From positions 372,001-436,000 of the forward strand of contig CAXXGR010000007.1 in the NCBI GenBank assembly GCA_963678775.2: a DNA stretch of 64,000 nucleotides, given 5' to 3'. The notes beneath the pieces are model-generated. The model worked only from the letters and a program-made list of their open reading frames with translations, was not told the origin of the DNA and did no database searches. The stretch's first letter is position 1. Every line of letters begins with the position of its first letter. The position numbers and the translations under genes are program-made. This stretch comes from JBFHIJ01 sp963678775 (lineage in GTDB: Bacteria; Bacteroidota; Ignavibacteria; Kapaibacteriales; UBA2268). Below, piece after piece: positions 42,506 to 51,031 of the stretch.

Positions 42506-43834
42506 ATGCGCAAAATTATCTTGTTCGTTTTTATTCTAAGTACTCTTGCTTCTGTAGCACAAACTACAGGCGACAAAAAAGAGTATAATCTGGAAGAATG
42601 TGTCAACATTGCTCTCAAAAAGAATTTTGATATTCACTTAAGTGAAGCTCAACTGGCTACAACTCACGCAGATCTTGTTAATGCGTTTGGGCTGTATTTA
42701 CCATCTATTAGTTTTAATATGGGGTACTCCAGAGATTTGAAAGAAAAAACGACTTTCAATATTAGTGGTACTAATATTCCTCTTGCCATAGATAACAGGA
42801 ATAGTTACTATATGAACGCCAACGCCTCGTGGACTCTGTTTGACGGTTTCTCCAGAGAAGCAAATTATGACAGAGCTAATAAAACCAAAAGCGTTTATGA
42901 AGAGCGTCATCAGCAGACTATTGATATGGTAAAAATAGATGTAATTAAAAAATATATCGACATTATTAAAAATTATCGTATTGTAGAAATCAGAAAAGAA
43001 AATTTTGATTTAGGTAAGAGTGAGCTTGAGCGAATCCGTGCTCAATACGAAGCCGGTGTGATTTCTGTGGGAGCTGTATATGCTCAAGAAGCTGACTTAG
43101 GAAATAGAGAATTGCAAATAGTTACAGCAGAAAATCAGTTAAGTATGGCAAAATCTACTTTATTAGCTTATATGGGACTTAACCCGGTTGGGAGCTCAGA
43201 TTTTGAAATAATTAGTTTGCCTGAATCTATCAGCAAAGATGAAATCGATAGTTTTGAAGCCAGATATGGTAATTTCTCTGAATTAATCGACAAATCACTG
43301 CAAAACAGAAGAGATTTAACAGCAAGCAAAATGAATGTAGAAGTTGCTGAAACTTCAGTTCGTCAAGCTAAATCAGATTACTTTCCAGTTGTCAGAGCAT
43401 CTGGCGGATGGCAGTGGAGTAATTACGAATGGAGCAATTTTAATCAAGGTACACCCAGTGTAGGAGTATCAATGAGCGTTCCCATTTTTACTAATTTTTC
43501 TACAGGTAGGCAGGTTGAAAATGCCAAATTGCAAGTAGAGCAAAGTAAAATAGAAATGGAAAGAACTCAGCAGCAAGTAAAAACCCAAGTGCAAACAGCT
43601 TATGTTTCACTAAAGTCAGCAGAAAAGACATTGGAGATTACTCAAAAAACTATCAAATCTGCAGAAAGAAACTTTGAAAGTGCAAAAGAGCGTTTCCAAG
43701 TTGGCTCTGCTTCTATAAACGAATTACATGATGCAAATTTGCAATATGTAACTACGAAGATAAACTTAGTAAATTCAGTGTATGATTACTTTAAAGCAAA
43801 AAATGAGTTGCTTTATTCAATTGGAGAATTCTAA
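42506..43834 (+). CDS. TolC-family outer-membrane efflux protein
   Basis: Outer-membrane channel of 442 residues with a signal peptide (MRKIILFVFILSTLASVAQ). It shows the TolC double-repeat layout of strands and long coiled-coil helices: YNLEECVNIALKKNFDI at the start of the first repeat, then the long helix ending EADLGNRELQIVTAENQLSM, and the second repeat beginning around LQNRRDLTASKMNVEVAETS. It forms the exit duct for a tripartite efflux or type 1 secretion pump. It is the first gene of tolC-RDD-macA-ATPase-permease-permease, with short gaps throughout. The substrate of the pump is not evident. Confidence 0.93.
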   Translation: MRKIILFVFILSTLASVAQTTGDKKEYNLEECVNIALKKNFDIHLSEAQLATTHADLVNAFGLYLPSISFNMGYSRDLKEKTTFNISGTNIPLAIDNRNSYYMNANASWTLFDGFSREANYDRANKTKSVYEERHQQTIDMVKIDVIKKYIDIIKNYRIVEIRKENFDLGKSELERIRAQYEAGVISVGAVYAQEADLGNRELQIVTAENQLSMAKSTLLAYMGLNPVGSSDFEIISLPESISKDEIDSFEARYGNFSELIDKSLQNRRDLTASKMNVEVAETSVRQAKSDYFPVVRASGGWQWSNYEWSNFNQGTPSVGVSMSVPIFTNFSTGRQVENAKLQVEQSKIEMERTQQQVKTQVQTAYVSLKSAEKTLEITQKTIKSAERNFESAKERFQVGSASINELHDANLQYVTTKINLVNSVYDYFKAKNELLYSIGEF

Positions 43835-43854
43835 TCTAATTTTAGGGGTGTGCT

Positions 43855-44505
43855 ATGAGTGAAAATTACAACAATACAAATTTGCCAGATTATGAGCAGT
43901 ATGAGTATGTAGACGAATTAGATTTTCGTGTTGGTTTTGGCAAGAGATTTCTTGCATGGTTGATTGATGGTATACTATTCATTATATTAACAAATATATT
44001 ATCCTCTATTGCTGGATTAGATAGTATAGGAGAGACTGTGATGAAAGAATATTCCGCTCTTTTGCAAGCTGGCAGTATTGGTCCCTTTGACTTTGATCTT
44101 GTTGATGGCTTTTCAGATTACATATATCTTTCGGTAATGTATAATGCTGTTTTAGCGTTGGCATTTTTATTTACTTTTGAAGTATTTTATGGGGCAACTG
44201 TAGGAAAAATGATTCTTAAACTACGTATTGCTACGACTGATCGTATATCGGCTACTACAGGTAAGTTATTGAAACGTGCTTTGCTTAAATATGCATACTA
44301 TTTAACATTAGTTTTTTTCTTGGTTACATCATCATATTGGGTTTTAGCATTGGCAACGATAGTTGGTCTTGTTTTCTTTATAGGTTGCTTTATAGCTCTA
44401 TCTTCAAAGAAACAAGCATTGCATGATATTATTGCCGGCACAGCTGTGTTTCATAAAGCAGAAATTATGACTGAAGAAGAAGCAGAAAAAGTAAGAAATA
44501 TATAA
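43855..44505 (+). CDS. RDD-family membrane protein
   Basis: A 216-residue inner-membrane protein. The RDD motif is at VGFGKRFLAWLIDGILF, where the arginine and the aspartate lie in the first helix. Further helices start near residues 95 (MYNAVLALAFLFTFEVFYG) and 140, with GATVGKMILKLRIATTDR after the second, a family hallmark. RDD proteins have been linked to ion or solute transport, but none is well defined. A strong Shine-Dalgarno (AGGGGTG) precedes the ATG, 20 bases after tolC. Its place inside an efflux operon is unusual. Confidence 0.88.
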   Translation: MSENYNNTNLPDYEQYEYVDELDFRVGFGKRFLAWLIDGILFIILTNILSSIAGLDSIGETVMKEYSALLQAGSIGPFDFDLVDGFSDYIYLSVMYNAVLALAFLFTFEVFYGATVGKMILKLRIATTDRISATTGKLLKRALLKYAYYLTLVFFLVTSSYWVLALATIVGLVFFIGCFIALSSKKQALHDIIAGTAVFHKAEIMTEEEAEKVRNI

Positions 44506-44529
44506 AATAATATCCGGGATTTGGAAGAT

Positions 44530-45780
44530 ATGTTTTCATCTAAATATTTCAATATAAAGACATCTATTATGGCTATAGCTATAGCCGGACTAGTATTTTC
44601 GGCTTGCAGCAGAGATAATTCTATTACTGTAAGAACTCAGAAGGTAGAAAGAAGGACGATTTCCCAAAAAGTTTCTGCAATTGGGAGAATCAATCCTGAA
44701 ACTGAGGTAAAAATTTCGCCTGAAACAAGTGGTGAAATTATTTACTTAGGCGTGCAGGAAGGAGATTCCGTTGCTGTAAATCAGCTCTTAGTAAAAATCA
44801 AACCTGACATTATTCAGACTAGATTAGACCAATACAAAGCCGGATTAGAAGCAGCTAAAATGGATATAGAAATGCGAAAATCAGAAATGGACAGATCTAA
44901 ATCTGAGTTATCCAGAATCACTGAACTCTATAAAAAAGAGTTTGTATCTAAATCTGATTTTGAAAAAGCAGAAAGCGCTTACCTGACTGCATTCGCAGGT
45001 TACAAATCCTCTCTTGCCGGCCTGGAGAGAAGTGAAGCTGCTTATAGGGAAATTGAACGGAACGCTGAGCGAACTACGATATATGCTCCAATAGTTGGTA
45101 CAGTGACTAAATTAGCTGTAGAAAAAGGAGAAAAAGTAGTAGGCACAGAGATGATGCAAGGAACAGAGATGCTTAGGATTTCTGATTTGAGCGTAATGAA
45201 TGCTGTAGTTGATGTAGATGAAAATGATATCGTTTTAGTAGACATTGGCGACACAGCTTATGTGGAAATAGATGCATTCCCTAATAAAAAGTTCTTGGGG
45301 ACTGTTATTGAAATCGGTCACTCAGCCCAGGTTTCTTCACTAGGTTCGCAAGATCAGGTAACTAACTTTGAAGTAAAAGTAAGATTAGTTGAAAGAGATA
45401 CTAAGATGCGTCCGGGAATGAGTTGTAATGTAGAAATAAATACAAAAACAAAACACAATGTGCTGTCAGTGCCTCTGCAAGCTGTAACGGTAAGACTTGA
45501 CAAACAGATGAATCAAGAAGATAACAAAACTAACCAGTTCAAAGATACAGAAGAAGAAAACAAAGTTGTAGACATTCCTCCATCTTTAGTGTTCGTTGTA
45601 TCCGGCGATTCAGTAAAGCAGACCTTTGTAGAAACAGGAATATCTGATAAAGGCTTTATAGAAATAATTAAAGGCTTAGATGAAAATCAAGAAATAGTTT
45701 CCGGGAACTATACAGCCATCAGTAAACTGCTCAAGGACGGTTCGAAAATTAAAAAAGAATCCGATAAAAAGAAGGATTAA
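44530..45780 (+). CDS. MacA-like periplasmic adaptor (membrane fusion protein), likely lipoprotein
   Basis: HlyD/MacA-type adaptor of 416 residues that links the inner-membrane ABC transporter to TolC. The start is placed at 44530, where GGAAG lies just upstream. The N-terminus is a lipoprotein signal (IAGLVFSAC, cysteine after FSA), as often seen in Bacteroidota. The paired lipoyl/barrel-sandwich motif NPETEVKISPETSGEIIYLG and TIYAPIVGTVTKLAVEKGEK flank a helical hairpin (about 95-165). Beta-barrel and membrane-proximal domains follow, ending in ENQEIVSGNY. It is directly followed by the ATPase gene with no gap. Confidence 0.92.
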   Translation: MFSSKYFNIKTSIMAIAIAGLVFSACSRDNSITVRTQKVERRTISQKVSAIGRINPETEVKISPETSGEIIYLGVQEGDSVAVNQLLVKIKPDIIQTRLDQYKAGLEAAKMDIEMRKSEMDRSKSELSRITELYKKEFVSKSDFEKAESAYLTAFAGYKSSLAGLERSEAAYREIERNAERTTIYAPIVGTVTKLAVEKGEKVVGTEMMQGTEMLRISDLSVMNAVVDVDENDIVLVDIGDTAYVEIDAFPNKKFLGTVIEIGHSAQVSSLGSQDQVTNFEVKVRLVERDTKMRPGMSCNVEINTKTKHNVLSVPLQAVTVRLDKQMNQEDNKTNQFKDTEEENKVVDIPPSLVFVVSGDSVKQTFVETGISDKGFIEIIKGLDENQEIVSGNYTAISKLLKDGSKIKKESDKKKD

Positions 45781-46497
45781 ATGATGTCAGAGATGAATAA
45801 ACGAATTATTGAGATAGACAAAGTAGCCAAAGTATACAAAATGGGTACCGAAAAGGTGTTTGCTCTGAGAGAAGTATCCGTGGATATCCATGAAAATGAG
45901 TACGTAGCTATCATGGGGCCTTCAGGCTCCGGTAAATCTACACTAATGAATATACTTGGATGCTTAGATACTCCTACTGCCGGCAGATATGCTATCGGAG
46001 ACGCAGATGTGAGCCGAATGAATGATAACCAACTTGCTGAAATCAGGAATAGAAAAATTGGTTTTGTATTTCAAACTTTCAATCTTTTGCCAAGAGCTTC
46101 ATCTTTAAAAAATGTGGAACTTCCTCTGATTTATGCAGGAATGTCGGGCTCTGAAAGGCAACAAAAAGCTCAGAATGCACTTACAAAAGTAGGACTTGGT
46201 GATAGGATGACACATAAACCTAATGAGCTTTCAGGTGGTCAGCGTCAGCGCGTGGCAATAGCCAGAGCTTTAGTAAATGATCCTTCAATCATCTTAGCAG
46301 ATGAGCCTACGGGTAACCTAGATACCAAAACCGGCGAAGAAATTATGCAACTTTTTGCAGATCTTTGGAAGACGGGAAATACGATAATTATAGTTACTCA
46401 CGAAGAAGAAATAGCAAGGCACGCACATAGAATTATCAAAATCAGAGACGGATTAATAGAATCTGACTTAAAAAATCCTGAACCAATTATAGTATAA
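45781..46497 (+). CDS. MacB-type ABC transporter ATPase (LolD/FtsE-like)
   Basis: Cytoplasmic ATPase of 238 residues. Walker A GPSGSGKST (about residues 47-55), Q-loop VFQTFNLLPRASS, signature LSGGQRQRVAIARAL, Walker B IILADEPTGNLD and the H-loop IIIVTHEEE are all intact. This sequence type belongs to the mechanotransmission (MacB/LolCDE/FtsEX) class. The ATG abuts the stop of the adaptor gene. A second in-frame ATG lies one codon downstream. It energises the two permeases that follow. Confidence 0.95.
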   Translation: MMSEMNKRIIEIDKVAKVYKMGTEKVFALREVSVDIHENEYVAIMGPSGSGKSTLMNILGCLDTPTAGRYAIGDADVSRMNDNQLAEIRNRKIGFVFQTFNLLPRASSLKNVELPLIYAGMSGSERQQKAQNALTKVGLGDRMTHKPNELSGGQRQRVAIARALVNDPSIILADEPTGNLDTKTGEEIMQLFADLWKTGNTIIIVTHEEEIARHAHRIIKIRDGLIESDLKNPEPIIV

Positions 46498-46512
46498 TCC
46501 AATAAAAAAGAT

Positions 46513-47769
46513 ATGAAATTATCAGAAATATCAGAAGCCTTTAAAATATCATTAGATGCAATGCTTGCGAGTAAACTTCGCTCTTTTCTTGCTTCATTGG
46601 GTGTATTGATTGGGATCTCCTTCGTTATTATTATGGGGTGGATTTTGGATGGCTTAGATGGAGCAATGCAGGATACCTTTAATATAATGGGAGCAGATGT
46701 TCTCTATGTAGATAAATATGATTGGGCCGGTGGTCAAAACTGGGATAAAATTAGGCAACGCAAAAATATTACTATTGAACAAGTAAATGAATTCATAGAT
46801 AGAGTTGAAAATGCTGAACTAATATATCCAACTGCTAGACGTTGGGGAGCTTCTTTTGCTTATAAAGGAGAGTCATTTTCAGGGTTTCCTATCTTAGGTA
46901 CAACTTTTGAGCAATCTTTATCTCCAGCTGGCGAAATAGAAATTGGAAGACACTTCTCGCAATTTGAAGATATTCGAGGCGAAAACGTAATCGTGCTTGG
47001 TTATAATATTTATGAAAAAATATTTGATAGTAAAAATCCGGTTGACAATATTGTTAAGCTGAATGGGCATAAGTATAGAGTCATAGGTGTTATCAAGAAG
47101 CAAGGTAACATGCTGTTTGATTTTATAGATAACCAAGTTTTTATACCAATGAAATCATTTCTAAAAACATTTGGTAATTTCAACAGATCAATTTCTATAG
47201 GAGTAAAGGCAGGTTCGGTCGAAAAGCTGGATTTAGTTCGTGATGAAGTTAGAGGTGTAATGCGTTCTATTCGTAGTTTGAAGCCTCATGAAGAGGACGA
47301 TTTTTCTATAAATGAAACAAAAGCTTTTGAAAATCAAGTTGCCAGTATTAGAAGTGTAGTGTGGATTGTTGGTATAGGACTGACTGCAATATCATTTTTA
47401 GTAGGTATTATTGGAATAATGAATGTGATGTTTGTATCTGTCGTTGAGAGAACTAAGGAAATAGGTATTAGAAAAGCATTAGGTGCTAAGAGAAGTTCTA
47501 TAGCTTGGCAGTTTATTATGGAGTCTGCTTTATTGTGTTTTATCGGTGCTATTCTTTCGTTTATCTTTTGCTCAGTGATTGTATATTTTGCAGCTGTATA
47601 TTTACCGGAATTAATAAGCGAAAAGCTGAAGTTTTTATCAATGATGTTGCCTTATAATTTACTGTTTTGGGCAACTTTAGTATCTGTTATAGTAGGGATG
47701 CTTGCTGGTATTATACCTGCATTTAGAGCTGCAAAATTAGATCCTGTAGACGCAATGAGGAGCGAATAG
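46513..47769 (+). CDS. MacB/FtsX-type ABC permease 1
   Basis: Inner-membrane permease of 418 residues. One helix near residue 25 (LRSFLASLGVLIGISFVIIM) is followed by the large periplasmic MacB core domain (about 45-280), then three C-terminal helices in the FtsX domain: VGIIGIMNVMFVSVVERTKE, IGAILSFIFCSVIVYFAAV and ATLVSVIVGMLAGIIPAFRA, with the last ending AAKLDPVDAMRSE. This is the mechanotransmission class, which moves substrates within the periplasm toward TolC. The next permease starts directly after the stop. The two differ enough to suggest a heterodimer. Confidence 0.93.
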   Translation: MKLSEISEAFKISLDAMLASKLRSFLASLGVLIGISFVIIMGWILDGLDGAMQDTFNIMGADVLYVDKYDWAGGQNWDKIRQRKNITIEQVNEFIDRVENAELIYPTARRWGASFAYKGESFSGFPILGTTFEQSLSPAGEIEIGRHFSQFEDIRGENVIVLGYNIYEKIFDSKNPVDNIVKLNGHKYRVIGVIKKQGNMLFDFIDNQVFIPMKSFLKTFGNFNRSISIGVKAGSVEKLDLVRDEVRGVMRSIRSLKPHEEDDFSINETKAFENQVASIRSVVWIVGIGLTAISFLVGIIGIMNVMFVSVVERTKEIGIRKALGAKRSSIAWQFIMESALLCFIGAILSFIFCSVIVYFAAVYLPELISEKLKFLSMMLPYNLLFWATLVSVIVGMLAGIIPAFRAAKLDPVDAMRSE

Positions 47770-48999
47770 ATGAATATATTGCAAAGTATTATGATGGCAT
47801 TGCAAGCTGTAATCGCAAATAAGTTACGTTCCTTTTTAACATTGTTGAGTATAGCAATTGGTGTATTCTCCTTAATTACAGTTGGTTCTTTGATAGAATC
47901 TTTGAATGGAACAGTGGATGACCAGTTAGAAGCTTTGGGCGAAACATCAGTTTTTATCCAAAGAACTCCGGCTATGCAATTTGGTAATGATTGGCGAAAA
48001 TATGCTCGAAGAAAATCTATCACTTATTCACAGTTTAAAGATTTCAAAGACCAAATGCAATTGACAAAACTTATGTCTGCCTTTGCTGCAAGCAATGGTA
48101 ATACTCTAAAATCAGGGAATAAAGAAACAAATCCGGATGTAACGCTGATGGGGGCTGACGAAAATTATTTCACTATTATGAGTGATAATCTAGTTCAAGG
48201 TAGAGCGCTCAGCTTTGACGATGTTCGTTTCAAAAGGAATGTGGTAGTCTTAGGAAACGACGTTCTTGTAAAACTATTTCCGGAAGGTAATGCACTTGGA
48301 AAAGAGATTACGATAGGTAAACAAAAATATTCAGTGATTGGCTTACTTGAACCTAAGGGTGCTATGATGGGGCAAAGTCAAGATAATCGTGCGATAATTC
48401 CTGTAACTCAATACTTAAAGTATTATGCATCCACGTGGAATGAATCTCTTACTATTCAGATGAGAGCACCTTCTAAAGCACAGGTGGAAGAGACAATAGA
48501 TGAAGCCATTGGAGTTTTAAGAACTTTAAGAAATGTTAAGCCCTGGGAAGACAATGATTTCGAAATAGAATCTAATGAAGCCATTGGAGACCAGTTTGGG
48601 TCATTGACAGGATATTTAAGTATTTTTGGTTGGGTTACCGGAGGAATTTCTTTACTTGCAGCAGGAGTAGGTATAATGAATATTATGCTGATTGCTGTTA
48701 AAGAACGAACCAAAGAAATAGGAATCAGAAAAGCAGTAGGTGCAAAAAGTGTAAATATTGTAATTCAGTTTTTGATTGAAACTATTACTTTAGCTCAATT
48801 AGGTGGTTTTATAGGTATTGTATTGGGGGTAGTAGTTGGAAATATATTTGGTACAATGATGGGATTAGAATTGACTATCCCGATTTTATGGATCGCTCTT
48901 TCTGTTTCTATATGTACATTAATGGGAATTATCTTTGGTGTATTCCCTGCTCTAAAAGCTGCTCGATTAGATCCTATTGATGCTCTTAGATATGAATAA
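47770..48999 (+). CDS. MacB/FtsX-type ABC permease 2
   Basis: Second permease of 409 residues with the same plan as the upstream one: N-terminal helix (LRSFLTLLSIAIGVFSLITV), periplasmic core, and the FtsX helices (ISLLAAGVGIMNIMLIAVKE), ending AARLDPIDALRYE. Both copies share the KEIGIRKA(V/L)GAK loop that docks on the ATPase. The periplasmic domains diverge, so the assembled transporter is likely a heterodimer rather than the MacB homodimer of proteobacteria, where ATPase and permease are fused. Last gene of the operon; a hairpin follows. Confidence 0.93.
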   Translation: MNILQSIMMALQAVIANKLRSFLTLLSIAIGVFSLITVGSLIESLNGTVDDQLEALGETSVFIQRTPAMQFGNDWRKYARRKSITYSQFKDFKDQMQLTKLMSAFAASNGNTLKSGNKETNPDVTLMGADENYFTIMSDNLVQGRALSFDDVRFKRNVVVLGNDVLVKLFPEGNALGKEITIGKQKYSVIGLLEPKGAMMGQSQDNRAIIPVTQYLKYYASTWNESLTIQMRAPSKAQVEETIDEAIGVLRTLRNVKPWEDNDFEIESNEAIGDQFGSLTGYLSIFGWVTGGISLLAAGVGIMNIMLIAVKERTKEIGIRKAVGAKSVNIVIQFLIETITLAQLGGFIGIVLGVVVGNIFGTMMGLELTIPILWIALSVSICTLMGIIFGVFPALKAARLDPIDALRYE

Positions 49000-49026
49000 G
49001 AATTCTTGGTATTAAAAATTTATAAA

Positions 49027-49056
49027 TGGCTTGTCGGAATATACTCTGACAAGCCA
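49027..49056 (+). terminator. Terminator hairpin of the efflux operon
   Basis: A perfect 9-bp stem (TGGCTTGTC at 49027-49035 with GACAAGCCA at 49048-49056) lies 27 bases after the last permease stop. TTGTTATGAATATT follows, so the U tract is weak. Confidence 0.6.
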
Positions 49057-49338
49057 TTGTTATGAATATTCCAAAAAAAATACGTTTGTGGTTATTCAAC
49101 CCAGATTTGTCATTAGATGCTGTAAAGTGCTGTAAAAGACCGTAGAATCAAGGAGTATGCTTACTTCCTTTGTAAGAAAATATTACGAAATTGCTGATTG
49201 AACAAGGGGTTTCAACCCCTTGCCATGCAATGACTTTAGAGCTTTTTCATTATTTCAAATGACATTTTTGGGTTCAAACTTGTAATGGTGGGAGGGGAGT
49301 CATTATTATCTTTTACAAGGGGAGCGTGTATCATACAT

Positions 49339-49370
49339 AAAAAAAGCATTACTCTTGCGAATAATGCTTT
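49339..49370 (-). terminator. Rho-independent terminator of the tRNA operon
   Basis: On the minus strand a perfect 9-bp stem (AAAGCATTA at 49343-49351 with TAATGCTTT at 49362-49370) is followed by seven T residues, about 12 bases after the last tRNA-Asp gene. Confidence 0.9.
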
Positions 49371-49382
49371 AATTATTTTTTG

Positions 49383-49457
49383 CGGAGCTGACGAGACTCG
49401 AACTCGCGGCCTCCTGCGTGACAGGCAGGCGCTCTAACCAAACTGAGCTACAGCTCC
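49383..49457 (-). tRNA. tRNA-Asp (GTC), copy 5 in transcription order
   Basis: A 75-base cloverleaf: acceptor GGAGCTG/CAGCTCC, D arm GCTC-GAGC, anticodon arm CCTGC-CTGTCAC-GCAGG giving GTC, T arm with TTCGAGT, and discriminator G, the identity base for aspartate. CCA is not encoded. Identical to the other four copies. Confidence 0.96.
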
Positions 49458-49494
49458 GGAGCAAAAAAATAAGCTTTAAATATAATCTAAGGAG

Positions 49495-49569
49495 CGGAGC
49501 TGACGAGACTCGAACTCGCGGCCTCCTGCGTGACAGGCAGGCGCTCTAACCAAACTGAGCTACAGCTCC
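49495..49569 (-). tRNA. tRNA-Asp (GTC), copy 4
   Basis: Same 75-base sequence as the neighbouring copies, with anticodon GTC in a CTGTCAC loop and discriminator G. The 37-base spacer before the previous copy differs slightly from the other spacers. Confidence 0.96.
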
Positions 49570-49609
49570 GAAGCAAAAATAAAGCTTTAAATAAAATATG
49601 TCAAAGAAG

Positions 49610-49684
49610 CGGAGCTGACGAGACTCGAACTCGCGGCCTCCTGCGTGACAGGCAGGCGCTCTAACCAAACTGAGCTACAGCTCC
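49610..49684 (-). tRNA. tRNA-Asp (GTC), copy 3
   Basis: Identical 75-base tRNA-Asp gene, third of five in the tandem array. Flanking spacers contain AAAGCTTTAAATAAAATAT, shared with its neighbours. Confidence 0.96.
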
Positions 49685-49725
49685 GTAGCAAAAATAAAGC
49701 TTTAAATAAAATATAATCAAAGAAG

Positions 49726-49800
49726 CGGAGCTGACGAGACTCGAACTCGCGGCCTCCTGCGTGACAGGCAGGCGCTCTAACCAAACTGAGCTACAGCTCC
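49726..49800 (-). tRNA. tRNA-Asp (GTC), copy 2
   Basis: Identical 75-base tRNA-Asp gene. The repeat unit (gene plus spacer) is 114-116 bases here, showing recent tandem amplification. Confidence 0.96.
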
Positions 49801-49839
49801 GTAGCAAAATAAAGCTTTAAATAAAATATATCAAAGAAG

Positions 49840-49914
49840 CGGAGCTGACGAGACTCGAACTCGCGGCCTCCTGCGTGACAGGCAGGCGCTCTAACCAAAC
49901 TGAGCTACAGCTCC
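49840..49914 (-). tRNA. tRNA-Asp (GTC), copy 1
   Basis: Identical 75-base tRNA-Asp gene and the first to be transcribed after tRNA-Ala, which lies 26 bases upstream on the minus strand. Confidence 0.96.
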
Positions 49915-49940
49915 ATAATATATTACTCTTATAGTAAAAG

Positions 49941-50013
<73 letters not shown>

Positions 50014-50050
50014 ATAGGTGTTAATTCCATTCCCTTCACAAAAGAGAATT

Positions 50051-50081
50051 CAAAAGTAAGCATTTATTCTGAAATAACAAA
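50051..50081 (-). promoter_or_regulatory. Bacteroidota-type promoter of the tRNA operon
   Basis: On the minus strand TTTG (50078-50081), a 19-base spacer and TACTTTTG (50051-50058) match the consensus TTTG-N19-TAnnTTTG of the Bacteroidota housekeeping sigma factor exactly. Transcription would start near 50044, about 30 bases before tRNA-Ala. Confidence 0.85.
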
Positions 50082-50226
50082 CAAAAAATATATAGCATTG
50101 GAAATTTGTTTTCCACAAGTTAACACTTGAATATAGTCTATATAAGCGAAATAGGAGACATAATAAATTAAGTAGACAAATATAATATATCCAAAATTCC
50201 AATAATTATTTGTTTCAAAAAGGGAG

Positions 50227-50261
50227 TTTAAGCGTTATGTTAACTTATTTTCTTATATTTG
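50227..50261 (+). promoter_or_regulatory. Possible promoter of the SDR gene
   Basis: TATATTTG (50254-50261) is a perfect -7 element 30 bases before the start codon. The best -33 partner, TTTA at 50227-50230, is one base off and its 23-base spacer is rather long, so this is tentative. Confidence 0.35.
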
Positions 50262-50290
50262 GTAATTATCAATATTAATATCACTACGAA

Positions 50291-51013
50291 ATGAAAACGA
50301 TTCTTATTTCCGGTGGAGCTGTTAGGTTAGGGGCAGAGCTTGTTGAAACATTTCATATGCTTGGGTATCAAATTGTGTTCCTTTATAATAGCTCAAAAGA
50401 TGAAGCAGAAAACATTATAGACCGATATCCTAAAATCAAAGCAGTTCACTGTAATTTACGGGATATTCAAACTATCTCAGATGCTTATAAAAAAGCTGAA
50501 TCATACTTTGGTGTGCCGGATGTTCTAATCAATAATGCCGGAGTATTTCCAAAACCTCTAGAAATAGAAAATATAGCAGAAGAAGATTGGGATTTTGCTT
50601 TGGATATAAATCTAAAAGGGCATTTCTTTTTGTCTAAAGAGTACTATACCTCTGTTAAGCAAGCAAACAAGAAAGGTAAAATCATTAATATAGCATCCCT
50701 GGGTGGTGTAGAGATATGGGACAAAAAAATACAATATAATGTATCTAAATCAGCTCTTATAACACTAACCAAAGCAATGGCAAGGAATATGGCGCCCTGC
50801 GTTGCAGTTAATTGCATTTCGCCAGGCTCGTTGGACTTAAGTCAAGAAAATGAGTACGAAGATACTCCTTACATAAAAGTAGAAAAGATACCAATGCTTA
50901 GACATGGGAATGCTGATGATATATTTCAAGTAGCAGAATTTTTTGCTAATTGCTCCGATTATATCACAGGTCAAAACATAATAGTTGATGGTGGCTTTAA
51001 TTTAACTAAATAG
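50291..51013 (+). CDS. Short-chain dehydrogenase/reductase, pteridine-reductase-like
   Basis: Cytoplasmic NAD(P)-dependent oxidoreductase of 240 residues. The nucleotide motif is SGGAVRLGAEL (residues 7-17), where the arginine in place of the usual glycine-rich pattern is typical of pteridine reductases (FolM/PTR1 type). NNAG is at 81-84, the catalytic serine in NIASLGG, and the catalytic Tyr149-x3-Lys153 in YNVSK. INLKGHFFLSKE and SPGSLDLSQE are further fold markers. A role in pterin or folate reduction is possible, but no folate gene is adjacent. Next gene, 18 bases on, encodes a LOG-family protein. Confidence 0.85.
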   Translation: MKTILISGGAVRLGAELVETFHMLGYQIVFLYNSSKDEAENIIDRYPKIKAVHCNLRDIQTISDAYKKAESYFGVPDVLINNAGVFPKPLEIENIAEEDWDFALDINLKGHFFLSKEYYTSVKQANKKGKIINIASLGGVEIWDKKIQYNVSKSALITLTKAMARNMAPCVAVNCISPGSLDLSQENEYEDTPYIKVEKIPMLRHGNADDIFQVAEFFANCSDYITGQNIIVDGGFNLTK

Positions 51014-51031
51014 AATAGAGAAAGGATTACA

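Larger units (their letters stand above)
49000..49382. other. Intergenic region between the efflux operon and the tRNA operon
   Basis: About 380 bases with no supported gene. It holds the efflux-operon hairpin (49027-49056), a tight 8-bp hairpin with a TTCA loop (CAAGGGGT at 49203-49210 with ACCCCTTG at 49215-49222) and the tRNA terminator (49339-49370). The middle part has direct copies of GCTGTAAA (around 49120-49136) but no clear element. Confidence 0.6.

Noticed and set aside
49587..49784. A 65-residue open frame across the tRNA array
   Set aside because: It lies on two tRNA-Asp genes and its internal repeat is simply the tRNA repeat read as protein.
49383..49914. A CRISPR array, suggested by the regular 115-base repeats
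   Set aside because: Each repeat is a complete tRNA-Asp gene; the spacers are alike rather than unique, and no cas gene is near.
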